Shown here piece after piece: positions 34,438-46,000 of a DNA stretch of 64,000 nt (its first letter is position 1; each line of letters begins with the position of its first letter). Below the pieces are notes generated by a model that was not told where the DNA came from, ran no database searches, and saw only the letters and a program-made list of their open reading frames with translations. The translations under genes were made by a program, and so were the position numbers. The DNA is from Mesostigma viride. Taxonomy: Eukaryota; Streptophyta; Mesostigmatophyceae; Mesostigmatales; Mesostigmataceae. Location of the stretch: positions 3,090,079 through 3,154,078 of the forward strand of contig RPFO01000312.1 in NCBI GenBank assembly GCA_009746045.1. The letters are read 5' to 3'.

Positions 34438-34705
34438 AACCGACGTCTTGAGCCCTGCACCACACCTTTGTTGCATAATAAGCTATGCGTCAGCCTTAGT
34501 AACTATGGTATTGCACCGGTTGTATTGCACCCATAGTGTTGCACCCCGGCACCATGCTGTGGAGAGAGCGCTCTGTGGCCTGCCCACTTGCGGCAGTGAG
34601 AGAAGCTAGGGCGCCCTCCCTCCTTCTCGCTGTGTACATAGGGTTGAAGGTTCCTTATTAACTCTGTATTGGCACCCACATGGTGCAGTCACGTGCTTAT
34701 TAATT
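34438..34705 (+). repeat. 250-bp dispersed repeat, copy 3
   Basis: Same orientation as copy 1; shared blocks such as GAGAGAGCGCTCTGTGGCC and GAAGCTAGGGCGCCCTCCC. Lies just downstream of a LINE ORF1 fragment. Confidence 0.9.
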
Positions 34706-34993
34706 ATCAATTATTATTACGTGCTTAATATTAATTCTTTTCCGGTTTTTCCTTATGTTGCATGCCAATCCCACCTCCGTAATTTATCGTTCTCAATGAA
34801 TATACATCATCATGAATGCATATACTGCTTAGTAACATGCCCAACTAGCATAACTTGACTGGCATAATAACACAAAGGCATCAATGTTCAGTGAACCTCG
34901 TATAATAAGCATGCCAGCATCCATGATTCTGACAGGGGCATATCCATGCTCGGATCCACCCTTCCTCGACTATGTACGCCCCGTCAAAGTCGG

Positions 34994-35274
<281 letters not shown>

Positions 35275-36048
35275 CCCCCCTCACTACTACACTGGAAGAG
35301 TGTGGCACCTCAAGATCACTGGCTGCATTGGCGTCCATGGCAATGATGGCATCGCCCACGTGCGTCCCGCGATTAAACGCACTGGCCGCGTGGGGGCAAC
35401 CACAAACAAACTGGACGACATCGTCGCGCTTATCGTGCGTTGCTACCTTCGATCCCATCTGCCCAGATTGTCTCGATGTGCAAATTATGCCCCTTCATGT
35501 TCAGTCACGTACCCGCGAGAACCCAACCATGAAACCGCGTTCGGGATGCATGAGCCCCAGAGCGCACACAACCTCATGCCTTTGAGAGCGGACGGGCCAT
35601 GGTCGGCAAAGTACGAGGCACAATGAAGCCGACTTGCAAGTCACAGTAGCGGATCGCAAGGTTTGGTAGCCCGCATAATGCACCGGCCTCGGGTGGTCTT
35701 CCAGAGCTTGAAGGGTTGCTCTGGATAGCTTGCGAGCTCCCGTGAAGGGCTGGTGTGAGAGTTGCACTGCCTGTGGAGACCGTCCAATGCTGCACTATTA
35801 TGATATAGGAAGTCGCTATACTGTCAACCCCTGCATGCCCAGCGCCTTCTGCAAGCTGGAGAACGTTTGCTGAACTGTTCATCCCAGTTGGGGGAATACA
35901 ACACAGCTAGACACTGTGACAGTACGTCTTGCACGGACGTTTGTATAGCATCTATGGCACCTTGACCAAGATCACCTCTGTCCATGGCATGCCATACCCG
36001 CACACCACGGCTGGCCGCTTGATCACCAGCATGTCACCACGACTTTAA

Positions 36049-36338
<290 letters not shown>

Positions 36339-37139
36339 GGGGTAAAATTGGCTCTTTTTTAGCAAATTAGCAAATTAGCGGAGGCGGGGGCCGAGATTAA
36401 TTAAGAGGTACCTTGAAATTAAATAAGAGGCATGCCTCTATCGAGATATATGTATGGAGGCGAGTTTCTATTGGCGTTAATTTGTAGTATTGTACGACAG
36501 CTGTCAAGGGTGACGGAAAGTAATGAAATCGCGGAAGTGGCGCGGAGACGTTTCTACTTTCTAGATCGATTGCGCATTCGACGGTTAAAAGGCAGAGGTG
36601 CGGTCGACTGGCAGTACTGTACGACGGTGTTGGACGGAATTTCCGGTCAGCGATGCGGTCTAAAGCTTTGCATCTCACGTTGTCGGATCTTAGCCCATGC
36701 GTCGCGCTGTGCTGTGGCGAACTTATTCTCCGCCGTCAGATTGCACCGTCGATGAGCGTCGATGCTCGTCGATGAACCCAACGCAAGCCATGTGACGAAA
36801 AGAAGTAAAAATTGGTGCGGCGGCACTCGGGCGCGAGTTTGGTAAGTTACGGAACTTGCAGCCCGGCGACTCCGCATACAGCAGTCCGCAGGCAGTCCGC
36901 CGGCGTTAATTTGTTAATTTGTTAACTGGGGCCAACCTAGTCGGGGTAAAATTCAGTAAGTAATTAATATTAGTCGCCAGACGGCCAGAGGTCGGAGGTC
37001 CTGCCTTCCTCGTCTCACAAACTGGCCGCTGCACAGTGCACTCGAGTGCTCGACAAGGTTTTTGTCCAGGTTTTTAGTTCAGTACTTCAGTTTTGGTACC
37101 CGACTGAAATTGTACTGAACTGTACTGTCTTTCCACACC

Positions 37140-37220
37140 AACTCTAGTATGAACTGTACTGCAGCATATACTGTACTGTCTTTCCACACCAACTCTAGTA
37201 TGAACTGTACTGCAGCATAC
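37140..37220. repeat. 41-44-bp direct duplication
   Basis: TTTCCACACCAACTCTAGTA followed by TGAACTGTACTGCAGCATA occurs twice in tandem, in the spacer between the two genes. Confidence 0.85.
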
Positions 37221-37499
37221 CTAAGATTCGGCTGCTACGCGCCGCTGGACCTGACTCGCGTGGTTGACGAATACCCTAAACATTGCGTCAAACCGGTTGA
37301 CGAATTGCGGAAAATATTCGTCAAATGGTTGACGAATTGCCGATTTTTTGGTTGACGAATGTGGTTGACAAATTGCATGCCCAAATGGTTGACTTTTTTA
37401 CGACTCATTTAGAAATTCGTCAACCAGCTGACGAATTCGTCCCGTTATATAGTAAAAGCACTGCCCTAGTAACGGCGACATGATAAAGGTCCACTGGCT

Positions 37500-40400
37500 T
37501 CCCTGCATGGTCACATAATTAAACGATATTAAACTAAATTCAATTCAATTCAATTAATAATAACATGACTCCGTTGGGAGAGCATGTAGCACATGTTCCC
37601 TTGCTGGATGGATGGACCGGTGAGCGAAGCCGCGAAACCGAACTAAGCTAACTCTAATAAGCTAATCTAGAAAACCCTAACTATTCTACTCAGCAAAGCG
37701 CCCCTTAATCCTCCCGGGGGGAGGGCGCTTGCCCACAGGGGCTGGCATGCATGTGAGCCTGGACAATCGTCTTCCACCTCTTCTTACGTTCTGCATAGGA
37801 GTCCAAGCAAGAGGGAGGGAGTGAATGCGGTGTTCAAACTTAGCTGGGACCACTACTATAGGTCGGCCAGCAACAGCTGTATAATAGTTCATGGCAGGTC
37901 TACCCAGCTTTCTAGGAATGTCCTTGAGGCCAGGCCAGGTAAGGATATGCTGCCCTGGGTGGCCAAGCTGCTAAGGGCCGGCCAGACCAAGGGCGGTGTC
38001 AACCTGACTGGTGCGAGCAAGATCCGTGTCCTACGAATGCTATCCTAGTAACGCTGCCTAATCGCGTCCGAAATGCGAGGCATACCCTGATACAAAGACT
38101 CTAATGACCTATGTGTGGAAAACCCTATGCTCAGGACCTGTCGAAGCATCCTGTAAAACGTGCCGTCCAGCCGGGCAGCCAGCGTGTCCGTGAGCGTCCA
38201 TGCCTCGGCGCCTTACGTGATTGAGCACCGTGAAGACCAGGACCTTGAAGAGCATCCGCTTAATATAATTGCGGTGCTCGCCCAGGTCCTCCAAGTGCCA
38301 GTAGGTTTTGAGTGAACGAAGCCTAGCCCAGGCCAGGCCGCTGCGGATGTCCACATCGTCGGCCCGACCGCGGTGTCGGAGAGCATGCTCCCCAGCAGTT
38401 GAAAGCGATCACGGAACGGGACCTCAGTCCCGTCTAGCAGCCGGGGCTTCGGCGGGGAACCAGTGGTAGCCCCAATCACCATCGCCTCAGTTTTGACACT
38501 AATTATTAATCTCCAACCCCACCGCCTGCGCCTCCAGGCCCATGCAGACAGTCCAGCTAGCCAGTTCTGAATGTGCTCGGGGCGCCCGATGAGGGTGGTA
38601 TCATCCGCATAAATCAGGTCGGACAGGCGGTATAACCAGGGCCACCGCCGCCGTGTGCGCGCTCGTGATGGATGTCCAAGCCAGGCTCGAACCCCTTAAG
38701 AGCAGTAAAGCGCGCACGTGCCCGGCGCATGACGTGATCCACGACAATAATTAACAGATATGGGGATAGTAGGACTCAAACTTGCCACACCCCGTGGTGA
38801 AGGGGGAATGGTGGGGTGGTGCCTTCCGCAGTCCGTACTATACTGCCTGTGAGCCCTCGATGATACAGCGGACGAATGGCAGCAATAAACGCTGGTGGCA
38901 CACGATCCAGAGCTAGGATGGCCCAAAGAGCCTCCCAGAGGACTGTGTCGAAGGCCTTGATATAGTAAGCAAAAATGAAGACCAGTGGAAAAAGTCAGCT
39001 AGGGCAAATGCGACGCACCTCCTCCATTGCAGCCGGCGCACGACAAATACAGCCATGACAGTGTTACGACCACGACGGAAACCCATCTGAGACTCACCCA
39101 GGTGTGGGTCCAGCGCGGTGCAGAGCCTGTGCAGCATCATGCGCATGAAGACCTTCAGCGCAGCGCTCTGGAGGCAGATGACCCCGGTAGTTACCGGGGG
39201 TCAGCAGCAGAGCCCTTCTTGTACAGCATGACTCGGATGGCCGTCTGCCACTCAGCAGGCGGAGGCTCATCAGAGAGCAGAACACGATTGCATCACGCCA
39301 GCAGAAGCTCCCGCACCGCCATGCAGGTCAAGGGGTCTTCAGCAGCTCAGCCGAAAGGTGGTCGGCACCGACCGCCGCGTCGTACCGCAGGCGAGCAAGG
39401 GCGCCGTCCAATTCCTCCAAAGTGAATTAAGGGGTGGACAACGTCGTTGGTGGCAAGGCACTGCCCTCCTTCAAGGCGGTGACAAGTGGTAGTGGATCCG
39501 CGGCCGAAGAGGGTGGCGCAGGCGGCGGGGGCCGGGGGTCCGGCAACACTGAGACGGGCGCCCGCCTTGGACCCGCGGGTGAAGCGGCGGGCCGGGAGGG
39601 CGCGAGCCCCACCTGTCAAGGAAACATTGCGGGCCAAACTATTATACAGTCAAGGCTGACCGGCGCCGCGCCGTCTCCCGTGTGCTCCACGGGGTACGTG
39701 CGCTGCCGCCGGCCGCCAAGCCGGTCGAGGTGGTACCGGCCACATTTCCTTGCCCTGGTTGCGAGCTTGGCAGGCCTTGGCATCCGCGATGCACTGGGCC
39801 GCCTCTCTGCATGTCCTGAGCACGTGCACATAGGCCTCCACAATTAAGCCTTAAGGGCGGCCTTGAGCACCGGTTTCAGCAGCGGGTCCCGGTTACGCTT
39901 TCAAGGCGGTGCCGGGCGGCCAAGACCTTGGGGTCCTGGCGGTAGAGCGGGCCAGGGCGTCGGCGGGGCATGGCCGGCATGCATGCAGGTGCCGGGCCGC
40001 CAGCAACGGGGCGCGGGCCGCGAAGCCCGCAAAAATGGCAGCGTTGGGAGCACCCTGGGCCAGCGCGTTGACGTCCGCCTGGGCGTCCAGGGCCTCCAGG
40101 TACGCCTGTCGGCACCTGTTCCGCTCGTGCTTGCGGCATCTGTCCAGTCCTCAGGATCCCCACCGGCGGACCGGGCGTAGCACAGTCCAGTCAGGACGGG
40201 CCACTTGGGCGCGGCGCTTGGTGGCGTGGGACCGGAGCCGAATGGTCGCACGCACCGCGACCGGTGGTCAAAGCACACCGTGGGTGGGTCGAACACTCGA
40301 GTATCCAGAACCGAAGCGCACCTGGGCTGCCGTACCACCACGTAGTCCAGACGGGCCTGACGGTTGTTATTAGGGCCCCGAAAAGTGACAAAGTCCTGTG

Positions 40401-40650
40401 AGGGACGTTGGAAGAGTGGCAGTTGACAGCAACCATCCCGCTATCCCGCAAAAAGGCAGAAAACAAGGAGGTGTTGTCGTTAGCAGCCGTGCCGGCAGGC
40501 GCAAAGCGACTGCCAGCAGTGCCCACGGGGAGCGTGGCGTTGGCGAGCAGCATAACCAAGAAGTGGCGGGCCGGGGTGGCCCTCAGTCTCAATGCTATGC
40601 AAGTCCTCGAAGAACTTCTGGCGTTCCAACTGGGGGTCACAACATTACAT
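37500..40650 (-). mobile_element. L1-like LINE ORF2, 5'-truncated and decayed
   Basis: Minus strand, top to bottom: C-terminal half of the APE endonuclease (NDNTSLFSAFLRDSGMVAVN near 40.45 kb; RLDYVVVRQ near 40.34 kb; DHR), a long Arg/Pro-rich linker, then RT: LGESQMGFRRGRNTVMAVFV near 39.07 kb; DLIYADDTTLIG near 38.6 kb with an intact YADD; FQLLGSML near 38.4 kb; SGLAWARLRSLKTYWHLEDL near 38.34 kb. The ORF end (KRPPPGRIKGRFAE) is near 37.69 kb, and a 3' UTR matches the ORF1 element at 5.35-5.42 kb. Many frameshifts. Confidence 0.75.
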
Positions 40651-40662
40651 AATAATTAATAT

Positions 40663-40912
40663 ATAAGCACGTGACTGCGTCACGTGGGTGCCAATACAGA
40701 GTAAAGGAACCTTCAACCCTATATGCACAGCGAGAAGGAGGGAGGGCGCCCTAGCTTCTCTCACTGGCAGCCACAAGTGGGCAGGCCACAGAGCGCTCTC
40801 TCCACAGCATGGTGCCCGGGCGCAACACTGTGGGTGCAGTACAACCAGTGCAATACCATTAGGTAGGCTGACGCATAGCTTATGCTACAAAGATGCATGA
40901 CTGGTGGGCTCA
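40663..40912 (-). repeat. 250-bp dispersed repeat, copy 4
   Basis: Inverted relative to copy 3. Its G-box end (CACGTGACTGCGTCACGTG) lies about 30 bp from where the truncated LINE endonuclease sequence begins. Confidence 0.9.
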
Positions 40913-42845
40913 AGTGAGGTGGGGGTCACATATAATGCATGCACCCTATTAACCCCTTCACCTGTCACATGCACACCGTTGTAAGGATACCTTAATTAGG
41001 GCTTTGCTGATCATCATTTCCAGTTTAACATCTGGTCTATAATTGGATAATAAATATACCCACATGTCCGAAAATGTACCAACTGACTTTGCACCTGTCT
41101 GTTTCCTGTCGAGCAACCAAAGTTTCTATGCTACCATGCATGCGAAGGGCCCCTAATTGAGCATGTGGTGCTTCCTCTGCGGCCGGGGGGGAGGCCCGGG
41201 CTAGCGGACACTCGCTCCGGGATTGTCGCGAACAGCCAGATAAGTCCTCAGTGGGATCGAAATTGAATGGGATGGATGGCTATCTCGCTTCTAGTCTTGA
41301 ATAGTACTTGTAACCTGTTGCCACCGTTAACCGTTTCTGAGACAACTATTCCTCCCGGCCAGGCATCTCGACCCCCAGACGACAGATGAATCTTGATCCT
41401 CAAATACTGCGTTCACACACCTGGCATCCTGAGTTCGAACTGATGTCACAGCATGCAAAGCGCTGGCCTCTCACCGCACAGGGCTTCCATGCATATGAGC
41501 AAGAATCTTGGTAGCTTGCATTCAGATTAATATTAAATTGGCATGAGGCCTCACAGAGCCACTGAGAATGGCCTTTTAAAAATAGTGTTAAAAACACCTG
41601 TGGCAGACACAGCTGTGCAACCATACTGGCCCAGCTATATGCGCCCATGTAAACAATGGCGAATCTTTTGTAGACTGCCTCATTTGGTATGGTTGCCGAG
41701 TTACATACGTTGGCAATTCACTGGCCGGTGGTGGCCGTGACATGAGGAAGTTCTCAACCAGAAAAGCAAATGAGACACACATATGGCCAGCATCAACGTC
41801 TTATAAAAAATTGCCTCATGCAGGAAAAAAATCAGGGGAGAAAAGATGTTGCAGCCCCAGCCCTTGCCAAAGATTCTGATGGTCGCATACGGAATGACCT
41901 CACGGTGATTTTGGCGCAACTGCTCTCTGCCACACCGGCCGTGCAAACTTCAGTGTGCAAACACCAGCCATGCAAATACCGCGTGCAAAGTATAAGAAAC
42001 CCAATATGTACAAAAGTGCCTAGCAGCAGCCTGGCAGCCAAAACCCAAAAGGATCCTGCTCAGCGTCAATATGTACAGGAGCAGTGATCAGCGGCACCGC
42101 GTCCTTGAACGGACAGGACGCCCCTCGACTGCAAGGCAGCCTCCATATCGCTGCCTCATAACATCCTGCAACAGCGGTAAGGAGGCAAGAGAGATGGACA
42201 CGCGCAACCTCGGATCAATTTGCCAGCTAGAGCATCCAATGCCATGAACTCCTAGGTGTGCCTGCACTCAGCACTATGGCAAACAGACAAGTCTTTCCAA
42301 CTACAGTAAAGTCAACTTAAGAAGTCCAGCCTGATCATAAGCACGACTGTAGAGTGATCACTGCGTTTCACAGGTTGCCTGCTCTGCATTACTTGCATAG
42401 AAACAACGTTCCATGACTTGCATAGAGCAGACGTTCCAATATTGCCACTGACAAATTTTGACGTGCACATGCAACCCGGGGTTGCATGTGCAACCTGGGG
42501 TTGTGGGTTAACCCTGGGCATGCCCCTACAACCCCTCAGGCTCCGGGAGAGGCCTTTCTATTCTCCCAAACCGGCGCCTCTAAATGTGTTCCAAGCCTAT
42601 CTATGGGCTCTGGACCGTGGGGCAGCCTTATTGCATCCGCTATGAGTCAGCCATGCTTTGCCCATGCAGAGAGCCACTCTCTGCTGAGACGCCATCATGC
42701 CTTAGCCATTGCTTAGCCATGATCATCTTCCACCCCATGTCCGCAACTTTGCAGAGCTGCTGAAATACATGGTGGTGCAGGTGCACCTCAGTTGTGCACC
42801 CCGAGTAGGTGGCAGTTTACACCCACCACCTGCAGGTTGTCGCCG
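40913..42845. other. Unassigned spacer
   Basis: No convincing exon, RNA gene or domain was seen on either strand. Scattered short direct repeats only (for example the GTGCAAAC-type repeats near 41.94-41.99 kb). Confidence 0.4.
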
Positions 42846-42849
42846 AGAA

Positions 42850-42932
42850 TGTATCAAAAACCATATGCCCCTTCTCAGGGATATGTGTTTCATATCCTCC
42901 CCACGGAGGTATGTTCTTAATCAATTAATGCA
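42850..42932 (+). mobile_element. LINE 3'-end fragment with TAAT-like tail
   Basis: GAATGTATCAAAAACCATATG, then CCCCTTCTCAGGGATATGTG, and a tail CTTAATCAATTAATG. It matches the complement of 5.35-5.43 kb. The tail joins the last visible REV1 codons. Confidence 0.75.
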
Positions 42933-43014
42933 ACCCGGAGGGTAGAGACCCCATGCCCTGACCCACCTGCACGGCTGCCATCACCATCTTGAAGACTGGC
43001 TCCCAGAATGGGCG
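42925..43014 (-). CDS. REV1: REV1 exon l: C-terminal domain last helix
   Basis: 90 nt: RPFWEPVFKMVMAAVQ matches the final helix of the REV1 C-terminal domain (W....F...+..VQ pattern), followed by VGQGMGSLPSGLH and TAA. The stop is within the TAAT-type tail of an adjoining LINE fragment. CAG/GTGGGT after AAVQ is a fair donor, so another 3' exon is possible. Confidence 0.65.
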   Translation of the reverse strand, partial: RPFWEPVFKMVMAAVQVGQGMGSLPSGLH

Positions 43015-46000
43015 CTGAGTGACCGCCGTGTTGATGACGAGAAAGCGAAAAGAAAGTGGACGCGTCAAGGAAGAAACATGGGAAAAAACAGATGTACCGG
43101 TTGCGCTACGTGCGGAGTTGCGAGAGCTCACGTGCGTTTCACAGACCTGCTGAGGGAACACACGCCGCCGCAATGTCTTGTGAAGCCATGAGTGGAGTGG
43201 CTTACGGGAAAACCCATGGTGAGAACCGCAGCACTTCACAAGAAGCCGGCCACCAGCCCAGAGCTTATGATAGGATGACGCATGGAATCGTACAGCTAGA
43301 CAAGTATGTCTCGATCCGATCAGAACTAAACCCGGCAACCTAAAATGCAGCTCGCGGTTGTAAAACAAGACAACGGCAACCATTTAAAAGTTCACAGGCA
43401 GAAACGCTTCCAGTGCTCCTCGAAGAAGGCATGTGCGATAGTTTTCAAGGAGTGAACGCCTCCTGTAAACGGGCCTACATCGTTGGCAGGGTTATGTGCT
43501 AGGGGACATGAAGGCAAGGATTGCAGGGATGCCTTGACAAGCAACAACTTCTGAGCATGCGCCATAACTACGGTGAGCCAAACACATGCCTCAGGTGCTG
43601 TGCCATCCAACATTCAAGAGCAATCGCCTAGTAAGTAAAATTACGTAGAGCATACAAGTGCATACAACACAAGTGTGCCAGCTGGGCACGCCAGAAAGAA
43701 TCGCTCGCCAGCTGCCACTCCGACCATAGCAGCCCCTCATAAGAGCAGCGCCCACCCGCCAGTTCACGGTCTAACAATATGCAATAGCGCCAATTTATTG
43801 TAGACAACCTTTGGTTTATTCTTATGCTCAGCCTGTGCTCATGCAGCACACGCCAGCTGTCAAGGCAGCACTTCCCAGCCACGACTTTGTTCTTTCATTT
43901 TCAGAGTCTGTTCGGGTTTTTCTGGCGCCCGTACTCGCTGTCCTCTTGCACTCTCTTTTGCTCTTTTTGTGGCATAATGTGGAGTCATCACCCAATGCTA
44001 ACGACCTTGTGACAAGTGAGTGGGTGGGGGCCGTACACCCACAGGAGTCATTTTGAAAGGAAGACAATGCACTAACTGGCAGGGTAGGTGCATGGTCACC
44101 CCAAGAGGGCGCCCCATCAAAAGGATATCTCTTGAGCGCCTGTAGGCACCGCTGCGCATGTCGCAGGTCAGTCTCCATCACCCGCGTGACCGCGTCCACC
44201 AGAGGCCACGACACGGCCTCGCACGTCTGTGCCGACGCTTCCACCTGGCGGGGCGTCCCCGGGGTGCCCGTGCCCGCCCAATCCTGCTGGCAACAAAGCA
44301 TGACGAGCCAGCGCCGTAGGCTCAAGAAGACACGCCGTCAACATTGACATCCACGGCTCCCGGTCAGGGTGTAGGGTCTAGGGCTTAGGTTTCAAGCTGG
44401 CATGCGGGGGATGCCAACCGCGTGAATGCGGATGCCCAGAACATCGTCAATCATTCGGATAACAAAAATAACCTCCACATAGTGGCCTGCAACCACCTGG
44501 CCAGTATCTGACCGTCTTCTTCCAACAGGATCGTCGGTGTGGCACGCCACGTGTAAGACATGCGGCCGCCACTAAAGCTATCACCACTGAGACGCATAAA
44601 ATAAATGTACGGATAAATAGACCAATAAGAAATACTACTGCGAAGCATGCGAGAAAAGAGGAGGGACAGAAAAAAAGATTGAAGAACCCATAGGCAAATC
44701 GACCAGCATCAACAACCACGGCTAGGGTGAATGCAGTGCTATCAAGGTTTGCGTCCCACCAATTTCATCCAGCGCTTGCCGACTGCCCACGCGCAAGTGC
44801 ACAGGTGACCACCGTTCCCAGAGCAAGGCAGCAACCCCCCCCAAACGAAAGCGTGAAGGAAAAGGCGCCCCTGACAACTTGAATAACCACTGACTAATCC
44901 GAGCTCGCCCTAGCTACAGGCTGCATAATCACCTGGTCCCCCAGGGGCTCCCTGGCCGCCGCCTCGCCAATCATGTCCGTCGCCGCCAGCACACGCTCCC
45001 AGAACCGCCACACGTCATCACAACTGTCGCCACCGCCACCACCGCCACCACTGCCACCACTGCCACCGCCCCCCTCGGCCGGTGGGTGCGAGAAGAGCGG
45101 AACGAGTGTACCCCTCACGGCCGCCGCGATCCACTCCACCCGGTTGCGCTGGCTGCTGTCACCGCCTACGCTGCACGGGCCCGCATCAGCGCTGCTAGCA
45201 CCGCCACCACCGCCACCACCGCTACCGCCGCCACCACCGCCACCACCGCCACCGCCGCCACCACCGCCACCACCGCCACCACCGCTACCGCCGCCACCGC
45301 CGCCACCACCGCCACCACGGCCACCACCACTGCCGGAGCTCAGCGCCGCGAGCAGCTCCCTCGGGTTCCCCCATGGTTCTAGTAGCGGGGGGGGGACGTG
45401 TCCCAAGCCACCAACAATGCCTCCTCCATTACGGTCGTCACCGTCATGACCATTGCCATGGTCGACGTGGCCCCCATGGTATTTGTCGGCAGGACCTCCA
45501 TTACCATCGTCCTTTCTGGTGGGGCCTCCGTTTTGGTCATTTTTATCCCCGGCAGGACCTCCATTACAGTCATCGTGATTGCCGGCAGTATGTCCCCTCT
45601 GATAGGCACCGCCCTCGTGGCCCATGGCCCCAGCTGGGGCTTGGGCGGATGCGTCTGTTTTGGACGCAAACTCGAGCTTCCTTGCTGGCAACGCGCACTG
45701 AAGGTTATTTTCGACGCCAATCACTCGCCCAACCTCCCTTGCTCTTCCGGTCGCTTCCATCCCGGGTTCTTTTTGCCAATGCTCCTTCACGTTTCTCGCG
45801 TCTACCTCCCTCCTGTGCCATCGCCGTTGCTCGTCCGGCGCTTCCCCACCTTTCCCTTGCTCCCGCTTGCGCTCGGCTGGAGTAACCCACTCAGGTGTGT
45901 TGTGATGCGGAGAGCCAGGCGGCTCCATGGCGTTGATGACGTCTGAAGGCTGTGGGATGAAGCTGGCGTCTGCAACAGAAGTGACATGGACTCGACGGCC

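Noticed and set aside
44973-45946. Plus-strand frames rich in Pro (158-182 codons)
   Set aside because: Antisense of the Gly-rich REV1 exon j.
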